Shown one piece after another: positions 11,386 through 25,127 of a stretch of DNA of 64,000 nucleotides. The notes under the pieces are model-generated. The model was given only the letters and a program-made list of their open reading frames with translations. It was not told the DNA's origin and did no database searches. Origin of the DNA: Magnolia sinica (taxonomy: Eukaryota > Streptophyta > Magnoliopsida > Magnoliales > Magnoliaceae); NCBI RefSeq assembly GCF_029962835.1, contig NC_080583.1, forward strand, positions 1,488,001 through 1,552,000, in the 5' to 3' direction. The translations under genes were made by a program, and so were the position numbers. Position 1 is the stretch's first letter, and every line of letters starts with the position of its first letter.

Positions 11386-12725
11386 CACCGTTCATTAGCT
11401 AGTCGGCAAATCGTGTCCATGTGTACACGGGCAAGGGTGTCCGCGCCGAAGATCATGTGTCCAGGTACAAGTGTCCTGGACATATGACTTCTACGTATTT
11501 TGTTTGACTCGTGGACATGAGTGTCCCATGGACTTTTCTTTGGAGCACACGGTATTTCACGTGTGCCCATAGTTAAAATGATACGTATTATCCTAATTAA
11601 ATTTCATTAATAATTTTTCTTGTGTATATAATGTACATCTTTATGTAAATTCTATTTGTGTAAAGTTAATATATGGAAAATCGGTCGAAGTACTTTTTTT
11701 AAAAAAATATTTTCCGTGTTATCATAGAATCAGCAGTTCATTTCTACGGTTGTAGCCATTGCCATTTCGAACATTTTCCATACGTGCAATCTGTCCACTT
11801 GGCCGAACCAATTGTGGCAAATCACCCGTCAAACCATTGTCACCTACAAATTCTTTTTTATTTTCCTTCCATATATATCTCTTGATTTTCTTTAAATGAA
11901 TATTTGTAATTTCTATTAATATTTTTGCTTGTATACATATTATACATCTTTATATAAAGTAAAACAAAACAACATTGTGCTGCATTTATTGGAGTAAGAT
12001 CGCATTTTGAGCATAAGTGATTTTTTTTTTATATTAGGCACCTTTGGAGAGCTTTTTCTTTTCGAAGTTTTCCCTTGAAGAGCACAAATCTTCCGCTTGG
12101 CTCTGCAATATTCAATTTTGGGTTCTGATGAAACATGAGGCCAGCATGACATGATAGTGCTTATACTATGCATGTAGACTTGGATGACTGAAAATTTAAT
12201 CAAGAGTACTTAAGTATCTCACATTGGCAAAGTCAAAATATCAATAAAATTGTATTGATTTTTTTCATTTTTGAAAATAAACTTTTTTGTATTCATTTTT
12301 TACTTTCACATCTGTACGATATTTTGATGGTTAGAGAGACTCTGTTTAGTTCATGATTACTTAGGGCCTGTTTAGTTTTCTAATTTTTCATGAAATGCAA
12401 AGTAAATAAGTTATTATTATTAGTTCAAAGTATTTGATTAAATAAGAATTATTACTCGTAAATCAAGAGTCAAATCTAATTGCAAAGGAAGCAAAGTAAA
12501 TTATAATCATTATATTTCCACACCATAAAGCTATCAAATTTTTTTCAACAATTATTGAGTGAAATTGAAATAAGTAATATTACAAAAGCATCATTGTAGT
12601 CAAATGTAAGAGAAGTTACCACACAATTACCAAAATAAATAATCATTACCCATTTCTAGTCATGTACCGAGTGTTGTAATTGAAAAACCACATAGGCTCC
12701 TCTTAAATAATTTTCTATTAACTTA
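11386..12725. other. AT-rich intergenic DNA
   Basis: AGGGCCTGTTTAGTTTTC at 12364 looks like a MITE left end, but I found no matching right end before the LARD-like LTR. Short open frames only. Confidence 0.4.
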
Positions 12726-13569
12726 TGTGAGCGTTCCAGAGCCGATTGTCTATCTCGATTCAAACCGAACAACTTGACCCCGAGTGCTAAGATAAGCAGA
12801 TACATCAAACATGAGTGTATATGACCGAGACTTGAGAATATCGTTCGCCTATTTGGCTACTCGCAATATGGTTATAAGATGATCAGTCAAGGGTGGAGTT
12901 TTTCCTCCGAAAATGGGTTGCACTTTATTTTCTGTACAAAATGACTTTTATAAATGAAAATAATTAAATAAAAAAGAAATACTTACGATCGATCTCAAGA
13001 AGTAACAGTAAGATGCCTTTTCTGAAAAATGAAGTGATTGTATTGATACCAGAAATAGTCCAACGCAAAAGCATTGACTTGAATTACAGCTAAAAATTAC
13101 CACTAGTATATTATGACTAAGGATTGCTTCTACTCTTATGATATATCTAAGATATGATAAGGAAAGATAATTTGATTTGTTTATTGGATTCATATGAGAC
13201 GTCTTGCTTTGCTAAACTTCTTGTTATTTATAAATTTCTTTTGTATCCTTCGGAACGCTTCTCTCTTTATTTCAACGATTACGATAGCTGAATCGTTGCT
13301 ATGTTTGGTCTTTCATATTCCTTCGTCTCTCCGCGATAAATGTCCATCTAACCGTTCTTTTCCGCTCGACTACTTTCCACCTCCTAGACTTCTCGGTTGT
13401 GCCTCGTCAGCAAATGACGTGTATCATCCAGCTCAGTGCCAATTAGACTTCCGTGAAAAGTACTCTAAATATCTTTATAAATCTTTTGCATGCTATTTCT
13501 TTCTCATGTAATGACATGTGTCATTCCCTGATTGGTTATTCTAATGATAGTCAGAAATGTGGTATAACA
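12726..13569. repeat. Left LTR of the LARD-like element
   Basis: It runs from TGTGAGCG to GGTATAACA and aligns along its whole length with the interrupted right LTR. Open frames inside (12948-13193 minus, 13194-13511 plus) reappear in diverged form in the other LTR without conserved reading frame, so they are not genes. Confidence 0.75.
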
Positions 13570-14489
13570 TCGCCACCCACGTCACTTTGCCTTTAGGAAA
13601 AATGGTGAAAGCAATGTTGGTTCGTCGTTAGGCACAATAAATGTGACTACTCATCTGGTCGAAAACATTATACTTGGCCATCATGATAAAAAAACATTGA
13701 AATTGGTAATTTTGGTCGACCTCGACCATCTTGATTAATGAACATCAAATTCAACCGTTTTAGTTGAAGTCAAATACCTTGGTAAAGAAACATCAAATTT
13801 AGCCATCTTAGTCGAAGTCGACCACAACAATGGAGATTGCCGGTTAATCTATTCCGCATAAGGCTTATGGTAGAGGGGAGTGGTATTTTGACCAAGAGCT
13901 TAGCCTGCCACCTTTTGCACTAGTTGTAAAACTTGGTCACAGTCCAAATGGCACGATCCGACCACATGAGGTATTTCTTGATTTCTGGCATCATTTTTGT
14001 GCCTCCTGTATTGGAGCAAGGTACGTGTTTCGTTGTAAAAGAAGTACTTGTGGTGCTGGCTATATAGGCGCCAGGTTCCCAACATAACTAGTTTCAACAG
14101 TTTGTTGTGGCATGACAGGTGCTCTTTCTGTGAAAGTAGTCATTGTCCGATTTAAACTCTCATCCTGATTGTCCATCCATTCGTTGAAGGTTTCGGACTG
14201 GATTCATAATTGCCCAACCTAAACTCATAACTGTTCTGGAATATGCTAAATCTCCATTTGCATATCGTGTAACCCATCCACCATTATCTCAAGAGGATCT
14301 GTCCGATATGAAGATTCCTTGTTCGAGTTTGGTGGATTAGGCCATGGGCTTGGTTGTGGATTTAACAACTCAAGTGTTGATTGCACTTGCATTTCCTCCT
14401 TTGTTACAAGATAGGCAGATACATCTTCAGCTCATGCTTTCACAATATTATTGCACCGGTATGTATACTCAAACTCTCGAGTACCACCG

Positions 14490-17423
14490 CGTAACGTCCT
14501 GGAAATCGGGGGTCGTGCATACACTCGACTCCCGAGTTCCCGAGTATCACTTATCATCAATTTTATAGTTTTATGATTAATCAAGTTTAATCGCGCAACT
14601 TGGAATTACTTGGAGCATGAAACACAACCACTCAAGTCTACTGAAATGAAAGAAATCTATCATATATACAAGTCCAAAAATATAAATGGGTCACACAAGG
14701 CGTAGCCCAACCCAAACAACAAAAGAATACTATGTCTAAAAAGAATAAGGCTAAGCCCACTGCTCAGCAATTCCAATCCTGCCCATCAAGCCGATGGAGA
14801 GTCATCCATCAACTGGAAGTAAGATAGCTCGTCCTCCTCGTCGAAGCTTACCTCGCCAGGCTCCTCCAGTCCGAAGTCACCTGCATTTATGAACGGGTCT
14901 GGTTGGTGTTTTAAAACACCGTCCCAGAGTGGGAGTGAGTGATCAACTCAGTAGGTGTTATTAGTCTCAAGTTATCACAGGCATCAATCATAATATGATC
15001 TTAATGAAAAACAGTCAATCATAAACACCTAACTAGTCTTATTAATGCGCATGCATGCAGGATGATATGATGCATGCTCTTGCCACAACGCTCTCTCGAG
15101 CGACTCCATCTAACGACCGCGTATGACAACACTCCCTCAGTGCGACCTCGACTGCCGAATTGTCACCCTAACTAGTGCAATGCAATGCAATCGTGTTAAC
15201 CGAGTTGTTAGTTAAGTCTTTTCATCCAGCAAATTGGAGAAGCTGGTACACCCCACATATTAATGCCCTAAACTAGGTGCAAGGCCAAGACCCCCCAATG
15301 CGTGAGGCCGAGACCCCGCGGTCCGTGATCCCGTCGGGTTCCTCATCCCCGACTTCAGGCACATGAGGAGTGCTGAGAGAAAGGGATCGCTCGCTGTCAC
15401 TATGGGGAGGCGTGGTACCCCAGCATAGGCCGACAGCTCGGACACAGTGTCCCATTCCACCATGTCCGGCTCATGAGGCTGTAGACCCGTTTCAAGTGGG
15501 TTGTTGATGGGCTACAACAGTTGTAGGGTGAATCAAGTTCCATACATATGTGAGCAAATAGGGTTAACAAACATGGCTGGTCGGGCAGTAGGCTAGACCG
15601 CACGAGTCGGCGAACGTGGGATGAGTGACATCGGGCACAAGGGACCTATGTAGTCGAACTACAGCCACCTGAACACACCCGCCCAAACCTACGGGTCTTG
15701 CCATAGTATAGTCCTACCGATGGGACTACTGTCTCTCATCCTGTTCCTGACCAACCCAATAGTGTGTTGGTGATCCATGACATACCGACAATCCAAGTTA
15801 TCAACTAGCATATCACATCATGTTTTCATGCATCTCAATCATACAAATCAAATATTCTCAACGAGCAAGCTATCGCTATCATGAACAAGTGCATGTGGGT
15901 TGTGTGGGCCTATGAGGAAGTTAAGCACTTCCCCCATATTACGAAATCATGTGCATAAGCGAAATGACATCATATATACTATGAGGCACAATACATATAG
16001 AAATCAAACAAGGCATAATCATGTAATCATACATATACAAAAATCATGTGAAAGGCAAAAACGACATCAAGAGAGCCAAACATGCAAATCCATACAATTT
16101 CACAAACATATTGCATCCAAACGATCAAAATCATTAAGCTTATACTAAAATTGGTGCTAGGCCACCTAAGAATAATAGTCCACACCTATGGGTTGTTGGA
16201 TATTCGGAAAACGCCTTAGGAAAGAGGGCTTTCGGGTCGATCGGCCGGAATCCCTAAAACGAGCTCTTGCATGTTAGAATTCCAAGCCAATCCCATCTTT
16301 CTACAAGGATTTCAAGAAGAATGGGTGAAAGATCTTACCTAGGCAACCCACGGACGATCGTTAAGGTTAAGGAGGAGAGTTTTTCCTTGTAAGAGAGGTA
16401 AGGAGTTGGAAGGGTTGACTCTCTTAGGCCCCACTTCGATCTAGGGTCCACCTTGTATCTCCTTCCCTCACACTATCTTCTCCTCTTAGCTCCTTTACTC
16501 TCTTTCTCTCCTGGTGATTGTGGCAAATGAGAGAGAGTTATGAGAGTTAGGGTTTATTCCCTAGACTTGGGCCCTTTGGCCTTAAGTTTCCTCAATTTTC
16601 CAAAATAGCCTACTAGGACTCACTTTCGGAGTTGGAGTAACCCTAACACTCCTTTGGCCACCAAATTTGGTGGGTAGGTGCCCTATGGCCCAATGAGGGG
16701 CCATATAAAGTTTGGGAAGAAACGGATGAACAGTTATGAGATTTAAGTCAACGGTTTTGATCCTTAAATGGCCTTGTGGGGTCCATTCTGGTGATTGGAG
16801 TGGTTCTGGTGACCCTCTAGCTATAAAATTCATAGGATAGTTGCTCCATGGCCCGATGAAGGGCCATATAAAATTTGGGGACAATCGGATCTGGGGTAAG
16901 GTTGCACAGGCCCGATTTGCGATCAACGGTCACCGTTCCACGGTCGGGTCCCAGAGTTTGTGGACGGGTGTAGGAAAATTTATTAGACCTCCACCGCAAA
17001 TGTAGAAGAGATCCAATGGTTGGATAGCGTGGTATCTCGGTTTCATTGCAAGCGCTAGATTCTGGTCATAGCATTAGTGCGGTGCATTTAGTAAGTGTCA
17101 GATCCCACTTCTGGGTGTCCACTGGATCCGTGGTCCGTGATGGTCCACAAGCCCAGTGAGTTCTATGATTCTCTAAATTTTTAGATTTTTCTGACCTTCC
17201 CTCGTCGCGGTATAGCCCACACGGGTTGTTGCTAAGCGTAAATGGTCATCCGGCTTGGCGGCCCACACTTGGTCTTATCATGGCTCATCTGGTTTATTTG
17301 AATGGGCTAATCCTAGGTTAATTAGCTTGTAGTCCCCCACCACGAATGGTTTAAACGAATGGTTCTTCGGAAAATCCTACGTGGACACCCCAAGACACTA
17401 TACTGGTTGGACAGGATGTTACA
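14490..17423. mobile_element. Solo LTR 1, probable Ty3/gypsy Tekay/Del type
   Basis: This 2,934-bp block begins CGTAACGTCCTGGAAATC (one base from the usual TGTAAC) and ends GGACAGGATGTTACA. It has a perfect 5-bp duplication CACCG (14485-14489 and 17424-17428). TGTAAC...GTTACA ends and a length near 3 kb are typical of Tekay/Del LTRs. A conserved internal block AAAACACCGTCCCAGAGTGG at about 14918 is shared with solo LTR 2. Short open frames (15260-15603, 16582-16999) are LTR sequence, not genes. Confidence 0.82.
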
Positions 17424-17556
17424 CACCGAGTGTGCTAAAAAAATTTTGTTGTATGGCCGGTGTACAATAAATATTTATGGCAAACAATAAATTTTTAGTT
17501 CCACCAGGCTGCCAAAAATTGTTGGCTTTCGTTTTGGTTCAGTAATGTGTGACTTG

Positions 17557-17907
17557 TGCAGGTGTGCTAGAACTAATTGTGCAGCTTGATTCAAACCGAA
17601 CAACTTGACCCAAAGCACCAAGATATGAACATATGTCAAACAGAAGCGTATATGACCGAGACTTGAGAATATCGTTCGCCTATTTGGTCACTCGCAATAT
17701 GGTTGTAAGATGATCAGATAATTGTGGAAAGGTGGTGTAACGCTCTGAAAATCGAGGGTCGTGCATATACTCGACTCCCGAGTTCCCGGGGTCAATTATA
17801 GCTAATTTTCATTAATATGCGATCCAGTCTAAATGTGCAGCCTGAAATCTCCTAGAACATGAAGTACATCCACACGAGTCCACTGAAATGAAAGAGACTG
17901 AATACAA

Positions 17908-17951
<44 letters not shown>

Positions 17952-20900
17952 GTACATGTCCAAAGGAATACATGGGTAGCATAAGATGCTACCCAACAAA
18001 ATTGCAAAAGAATAGTAAGACCAAAAATGAATAAAACTGAGCCCCCCTGCTCAGCGATCCAATTCCGCCTCTCAAGCTGGCAGAGAACCGTCCATCAACT
18101 GGAAGTAGGACAGCTCGTCCTCCTCGTCGAAGCTCGCCTCACCAGGCTCCTCTGCCCCTGAATCACCTGCATCTATAAACAGGTCTGGTTGGTGTTTTAA
18201 AACACCGTCCCAGAGTGGGAGTGAGCGATCAACTCAGTAGGTGTTATTAGTCTTAAGTTATCATAGGCATCAATTATAATATGATCTTAATGAAAAGCAG
18301 ACAATCACATATATCTAAGTAATCTTATTAATGCACATGTATGCAGCATGACATAATGCATGCCCTCACCACAACGCTTCCTCGTGCGACACCATCTAAC
18401 GCTCGCCAATGCCAACACTCCCTCAGTGCGACCTCGACTGCCGAGTAGCCAACCTAGCTAATGCCATGCATTGATGATGTTAACCGGGTTCTTAGTTAAG
18501 TCCATTCATCCAGCAGATTTGAGAATCTGATACACCCCACGTATCAATGCCCTAAACGGGTTGCGAGGCCAAGACCCCCCAATGCGTGAGGCCGAGACCC
18601 CGCGGTCAGTGATCCCGTCGGGTTCCTCATCCCCGACTTCAAGCACATGAGGAGTGCCATGAGAAAGGGATCGCTCGCGGTCACTACGGGGAGGCGCGGT
18701 ACCTCAGCATAGGCCGACAGCTTGGACACGGTGTCCCATTCCACCATGCCCGGCTCACGAGGCTGTGGACCAAATTTCAAGTGGATTATTGATGAACGAC
18801 AATGGTTGTAGGGTGTTCCAGGTTCCATACAAGTGTGAACAAACATGGTTAACAATCAAGCTTGGTCAGACAGTAGGTTAGACCACCCGAGTCGGGCAAG
18901 CATGAGGCGAGTGACATCGGGCACAAGGACCCATGTAGTCGAACTACAGCCACCCACACACACCCGCCCAAACGCATGGGTCTAGCCATAGTATAGTCCA
19001 ACCGATGGGATTACCGTCACTTCTCAAATTCCTGACCAACCGAAGGATAGGAATAGGGACTCATAGCATGCCAACTACCAAAGTAACATCAAGCATATTC
19101 AACACCATGTTCTCATGTTGCTCAACATACAATTCAAATTTCTCTAACAAGCAAACAATTAACATTATGAATAAAGTGTATGTGTGTGGTGTGGGTTGGT
19201 GAGGAAGTTAACACTTCCTCCATGTTGAGAAATCATGTACACAAGAGTAATGAAATCATACGTAATATGAAGCAAACAACGTATAAAAATCAACACGGCA
19301 TGAGCATATGATCATCCATACATCAAATCATGTGAGAAACATAAACGACATTATGAGAGAGAGCCAAACATATAAATCCATATCATTCCAACCAACATAC
19401 AATTCCTAGGATTTTCCTAGGCTTTCAAATATAACATCCAAGCAATCAAAATCATTAATCTCGTATTAAAATTGGTGCTAGGTCACCTAAGAGTAATAGT
19501 CCACACCTATGGATCGTTGGAGACTTGGAAAACAACCTAGGAATGAGGCTTTTGGGGTCGGACGGCTGGATTCCCTTAAACAACCATTTGCATGTTAGAA
19601 ATCCATGAAATCCCTTCTCAATATATGGATTTGAAGAAAAAGGGGTGAGGGGTTTTACCTAGATGACTAACAGACGATTCTTGTGGTTGTAGTGTAGGAA
19701 TTTCCTTAGAGAAGTGGTAGAGAGTTGCAAGGTTGAGCTTCCTTGGGCCCCACCATCAACAACACCTTCCTTCACTCTCTTCTTCCTCTCTCTTTCTCCT
19801 CCTTTCTCCTCTTTCTCTCCTCCTTTTTCTCTCTTCTCTCTTTCCTTCTCTAGGGCAAAATCGTATGGGGAGAGAGAGAGCCCAAATGAGGCCCTTTTAT
19901 AATGCCAGATTTGGTGGAAATGGCCCCAAGTGTTGGGTTTTTACTATACTAGACCTATGGGAGGGTCTTTCTAAGCTCTAGGGCCCACTATGGGGTGTAC
20001 ATATTGATATACACCGTAGGATAGTTAGCCCTAATGATGATCTACGTATGAACATGATCGGCCCGCCATTTAGATGCGCCGATCAACAGATATGATTAGA
20101 AATCTGTTCAACGGTCACCGATGGTCGATCGGGGCCACGACTATACGGATATGAGCAGAAAAATATCCTTACTCCACGTGTGAAGTTTGGTCGCAAACCG
20201 ACGATCCGAAATCCTCAACTTTGCATAAGAGTGGATGACTCAATTCACTTAAGTTCCAATTCCTTTCTTTAGGGTATTTGCGCTTCTCATGCACTCGTCC
20301 TTCGGCTCAAGTTGAGCGGTTCTGAACACTACCCAGGTCCAACTCCCGCGATGGACGTCGAGCCCAGTAAGATGGACATTATTCTATAGTTTTGGAACTA
20401 GTGGCCCACTAACGAGTGTTCTAGAGCTTGTTTGGAGAATTGAAAAAGTTCTGGTGGCCCTCTGGCCATGAAACTTATAGGATAAGTGCTCCATGGCCCG
20501 ATGAAGGGCCATGTAAAATATGGAGACGATCGGATCTGGAGTTTGGTCGCACGGGCTCGATTTACGATCAATGGTCACCGTTTCACGATTGGGTCCCAGA
20601 GTTTGTGGACGGGTGTAGGAAAATTCATTAGACCTCCCTTGAAAATGTAGAAGAGATCCGACGGCTGGATAGCCTTGTATCTCCGCTTCATTTGCGAGCG
20701 CCAAATTCCGGTCCTGCATAAGTGGGGTGCATTTAGTCAGTGCCAGATCCCACTTCTGGGTGTCCACTGGGTCCGTGGTCCGCGACGGTCCACAAGCCCA
20801 GTGAGCTCTATGGTTTCCTAAATTTTTAGATTTTTCTGACCTTCCCGCGTCACGGTACAGCTCGCACGGGCTGTCGCTAAGTGTAAACGGCCGTCTGACT

Positions 20901-21953
20901 CGGAGGCCCGCACCAAGTTCTATCAGGACCCGTTTGGCCTAATTAATTGGGCAAATTTTGGTCTAATTTATTTGTGATACCTCACTACAAGTAGCTTAAA
21001 CTAACGTTCTTGTGGCAAATCCTACGTGGACGCCCCAGGACACTGTTCTGGTTGGGCGGGACGTTATACTACACCTGATGTTCAAGTGATTGGGCAGATT
21101 CATTGGCTTCCTACAGCTGATTAATCAGACTGGTGCGGTTCTTTACTGGTACCACCCATGTATACACTAACATTGAGTGCTAATGGTTATTAAGTAATAT
21201 TTAGGTTAATTAAATTTTAAAAAAAAATTGATGGATTTTTGGAAATCCAAAACAGTGAAAATCCAGGATGTTACAGGTGGGGCCCCTTCTTCCTCCGAAG
21301 ATGAGTTGTACCTTATTTTCCATACAAAAGGACTTTTATAAACGGAAATAATCAAATAAAAAGGAAATACTTATGATCGATCTCAAGGAGCAACAATAAG
21401 ATGCTTTTCTGAAAGATGAAGTGATTGTATTGATACCAGAAACAGTCCAATATAAAAACATAGACTTGAATTACAACTAAAAATTACCACTAGTAGATTA
21501 TGACGAAGGATTACTTCTACTCTTAGGATATATGTTGGAAATGATAAAGAAATATAATTTTATTTGTTTGTTGGATTGGTCTGAGTCGTCTTGCTTTGCT
21601 GAATTTCTTACTATTTATAGATTTCTTCTGCATCGTTAAGAATGTTTCTCTCTTTATTTCAACAATTACTGTAGTTGAATCGTTGCCATGTTTGGTCTTC
21701 CATGTCCTTTCGTCTCTTCTCAACACATGTTCTTCTAATCGTTCTTTTCCGCTGGATCGTTTCCGCTTCTTAGACTTCTCGGTCGTGCCTCGTCATCAAA
21801 TGATATATATCATCCAGCTCAACGCTACTTGCACTTCCGTGTAAAGCGCTCTAAATATCTCTAAATAGTTTTCGCATGCTATTTCTTTTTTATGCAATGA
21901 CACGTCATTCCTTGATTGGCTATTCCACAGACGGTCGTAAATGAGGTACAACA
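17557..21953. repeat. Right LTR of the LARD-like element, interrupted by a solo LTR
   Basis: The two parts are 17557-17735 and 21276-21953. The 5' part ends AATTGTGGAAAGGTGG and the 3' part resumes GGTGGGGCCCCTTCTTCCTC. Both align with the left LTR around CAAGGGTGGAGTTTTTCCTC, showing that the block between them is a clean insertion. Confidence 0.75.
17736..21275. mobile_element. Solo LTR 2, same family as solo LTR 1
   Basis: This 3,540-bp block begins TGTAACGCTCTGAAAATC and ends AATCCAGGATGTTACA, with a perfect 5-bp duplication GGTGG (17731-17735 and 21276-21280). It aligns with solo LTR 1 through most of its length. It has about 205 extra bp at the right (after GGGACGTTATA near 21070) that solo LTR 1 lacks. 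A (TA) microsatellite lies near 17914-17950. Confidence 0.82.
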
Positions 21954-23248
21954 CATTGAACATTCCAAGTAATGATGATTATTGTTTAAGATCTTTCACC
22001 TTCAATATTCGAAATACGCACAATATCCTTATAAGATCTATATATATCATTTACATCATAAACACACTTTCATCCATAGCATATTGCTTTCATCTCAACA
22101 TTCTTTCATCTGCTCACTTGAGACGGTCCTTTTGTTAGGCACATCAATTATAATACTTAAAGATCATTTCAACACAAAGTGTCTTATGCAAGTTAGGCTT
22201 GACATGAGGCTTTACAATTTTTTCTCCCTTCCAAGTAATAAATATTAAAAAAAGGCATCACAAGTCTTAAGACATTTATTATATACTTCAAGATTTTCAT
22301 ATATCTATCATTCTTCTATCTTGAACTTCCCCCGTCTCTCTCTCTCACAAAGGAGAACTTGAATATTTTAAAGACACCGTAAAGCATTTTAATTAATGTC
22401 AAGGGTGTCTTAGGGAATTAAAACATACAATCACAATCAAACTGTATAGTTATGTTATAATTACAGTTATGCATTTTAATCATTTAATCACAATTATACC
22501 CCATGAAATTTATAATACTTTCTTTTACATATTTTGTGAAAAGTCAACAAAGAAAATTCATTTAAATGATCGAAATACCCTTTTTTTAATAAAGGGTTGT
22601 TTAACCTCGCTTCAATTCCCTTCCATTCATTTTGAAGCCCAAAATATCTAACTTAATTTGGTGTGGATCATTTGAGTTTTAGATTATGTTGAATATTTAT
22701 ATTTTCATTGATCATGATGGGTCACACCTGTTAAATGAGTTTGATGAAATATACACACCAAAGTGGCCCAACACCTACCTATGGTTGGCATCCACATTAT
22801 TGTTATATTTGGTGGGGCCCACCTAAGTTATGGATCAAGTTGTTTTTTGCCACATTGCATTGAGGGGCACACTTTATGGACGGAGTGGATGTCCTATGGC
22901 TGACCGACATGGTGGGCCTCGAGAGTTTGGTGTTATATGACTGCATAGTCATATAGAAGGTGTGATTCACACTAAATGAGTGCTACAAGGGAAGAACAAG
23001 CATCAAATCCACCCTATCCATTCTTAAAAATTAGTCCAATCTAAGACTTATGTGGGCCACACTATAAAGAGCAGAGTAAAATCATGCTTAAACCTCTAAA
23101 TTCATGTGTGGGGGCCCACGTTAGTGTTGGAATGCCCTTTTGTCGAAGCGTCCCTTCACCTTATTGGCCACATCAAATGAATGGGTCGGATGACACACAT
23201 ACACGAAGGTGGACCCCACACATAATTTGTATGATTTTAACTAGTGGG
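21954..23248. other. AT-rich intergenic DNA with MITE debris
   Basis: About 22740-22960 and 23040-23225 contain scattered Mutator-like MITE words (GGTGGGGCCCACCTAAG, GACACACATACACGAAGGTG). No gene seen. Confidence 0.4.
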
Positions 23249-23256
23249 ATGTTTAA

Positions 23257-23941
23257 TAGGGCGGAAAGTTGGGCGGGTTCAACCTGACCGACCCATGACT
23301 GACCTGACGTTGGGTTGGGCTTGGGCAGGATGTATCAGGTTTAGCCTCAGGCTTGGGCCATACAAACACCAATCCGATAAAACTTGGGTTGGGCTCGGGT
23401 TGAGGTCTCGGGTTGCCCGACCCAACTTGAACCCAATCAATATATAAGTTCCTTATAAATTAATTATAATTGAGTGCGGATCGTCTGTGTTGAAGGCACA
23501 AGAAATTCTAATACTATCGGGTTTCATTATTCCACGTTATTTCTGATTAATCAAGCTAACAAGATACGCCAGATTTCTCTCTCCCAAATAGATTGCTTGA
23601 TACACAATACGACTTTCAAAGGAGTAGTTATCCTATATTTTAGCTTGTTTGTTTAGAAAAAAAAAATGAACTTCTTTACGGTAAATAACTACATATATAA
23701 TTAAAAAAATTATAGGTACAAAAAATAAAACGTGTAATGAAAATATAATAGACTAATGTAATAATGGAAATATTAGCATATATCTACCCGACCAACCTAG
23801 CCAACCTGTCCGAGCCTGCTTGTGTTAGGCTTGAGTTGAGTTTTCCCAATCCGAGGTCGGGTTAGGGATAAGGTAGAGGAACCTTGGGTTGGGCTAGGGT
23901 TAAGCATCAATCCAACCCAAGTTGCTTGACTTTTGGCCCTA
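23257..23941. mobile_element. hAT-like MITE 3 (GGGTTGGG-rich type)
   Basis: It starts TAGGGCGGAAAGTTGGGC and ends the complement of TAGGGCCAAAAGTCAAGC. The 8-bp duplication ATGTTTAA is perfect (23249-23256 and 23942-23949). The body has GGGTTGGGCTCGGGTTG-type words near both ends and an AT-rich centre. No coding capacity. Confidence 0.82.
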
Positions 23942-24224
23942 ATGTTTAATGCTAATTAAATGATTAATAATTGAATAATTATAATTACACCATAACTATA
24001 GATATCTAACTATACATTTATCAAGTTAATAATGTGACCATTGTCCATAGAAGGGTTTAGATTTTAACCTCAGAAGCCAACGCCCAACCCAACCGTCTAT
24101 CCTATCCATTAAAAACCGGCCATCAATGCTACCATCCAATCTAGGCACAATTATCTACTTTCCCGATTCCTATATTCCTTCGTCTCTTTTCACATGTGAC
24201 ACACACCTAGTATATCATAAAACC

Positions 24225-24300
24225 TACCTATATTCATTAGGTGGTCCCCAACAGCACAGGTAGTGAAGTAGAGCCTAGCTATATTCATTAGGTGGTCCCC
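24225..24300. repeat. Short direct repeat, about 51 bp apart
   Basis: TATATTCATTAGGTGGTCCC occurs at about 24228 and 24279, with related GCCTACC/GCCTAGC sequence before each. Confidence 0.8.
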
Positions 24301-24603
24301 ATGGTGAATGGGCCATAGCCAAAAATGAGGCTGGTCTGGTCCACTCACAAGTGGACCACAGGTGCAGGCACAAAAATGGACGGTGGGAATAAAAATAAAT
24401 AAATAAACAAAATCATCTGGCTGCATTCAATGCACACGTGTGACATGAATTATAAAAAGGTGACGTCTCAAGCACATGCTCTCAGCACAAGAATCTCACA
24501 GATGCCGAGAACTCTTAACCGTTTTAATTTACAAGGGTCCGTAGTTTTTTATTTTCTATTTTTCACCTGCACACACTCGCGCATCCATGGACAGATATAA
24601 GTG

Positions 24604-25127
24604 GGCACCGGATGACTTGATCGGCTAACTCGACTCGTCTGACTCATTTCAATCTGACTCAATCCAAATTGAATGAGTGAGTCAATCCGAACTGAGTAGG
24701 CTTCACCCACTCTGAAATTAAATTGAGTGGAGTTCGAGTTACTAACTCGACCTGACTCGATCCAAAACCCGACTCTCTAACCCTAGCCGCCACTTTCTAC
24801 TCCACCCTGATCCCAAAATATCTTTCTCCCTCCCTCATCCTCCTCATCTTCCAAGCTCAGCAACTACCTGCCACCTTCACCCTCCTCCTCTCTCTCCTCT
24901 CCACTCTCTTGGTCTCTCCCTCCCTCATATCTCAATCCGACTCGGTGCCAACTCGACCCGGCTCGGTACTTCCGGATCGGAGTCGGTCTTGATCAGTACA
25001 ACCTAATCGGACTCAGATCGAGTCAGGCATGTTGGACTCGGTATCCAGTCGGATCGAGTTCAGGTCAGGCATATTTCAAGATCGAGTCAGCCCTAACCTG
25101 GTCCGACTCAACTCGATGATGAGCTCT
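24604..25127. mobile_element. hAT-like MITE 6 (GACTCGGATC-rich type), ends less certain
   Basis: It resembles 1039-1572 in layout: a left block of GACTCGAYC words, a pyrimidine-rich centre with CTCTAACCCTAGCCGC, and a right block with GGATCGAGTTCAGGTCAGGC and CTCAACTCGATGATGAGCTCTA. The candidate 8-bp flanks agree only at about half of the positions. Confidence 0.5.

Larger units (their letters stand above)
12726..21953. mobile_element. Non-autonomous LTR retrotransposon (LARD-like) containing two solo LTRs
   Basis: Two homologous LTRs, 12726-13569 (844 bp) and 17557-21953 (about 850 bp once an inserted solo LTR is removed), share TGRTTCAAACCGAACAACTT, TATATGACCGAGACTTGAGA, a CGATCGATCTCAAG-type block and GGTAYAACA at the right end. 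Without the nested solo LTR the internal region is only about 1.05 kb and has no polymerase domains. A 65-codon minus-strand frame (13900-14097) could be a gag remnant. A leader-like TTTTTGGCAGCCTGGTGG on the minus strand near 17520 hints at minus orientation, but this is weak. Clear target duplications were not found. Confidence 0.72.

Noticed and set aside
23244..23447. 67-codon open frame with Gly/Arg-rich composition
   Set aside because: It lies within the GGGTTGGG-rich hAT-like MITE and reflects its word repeats.
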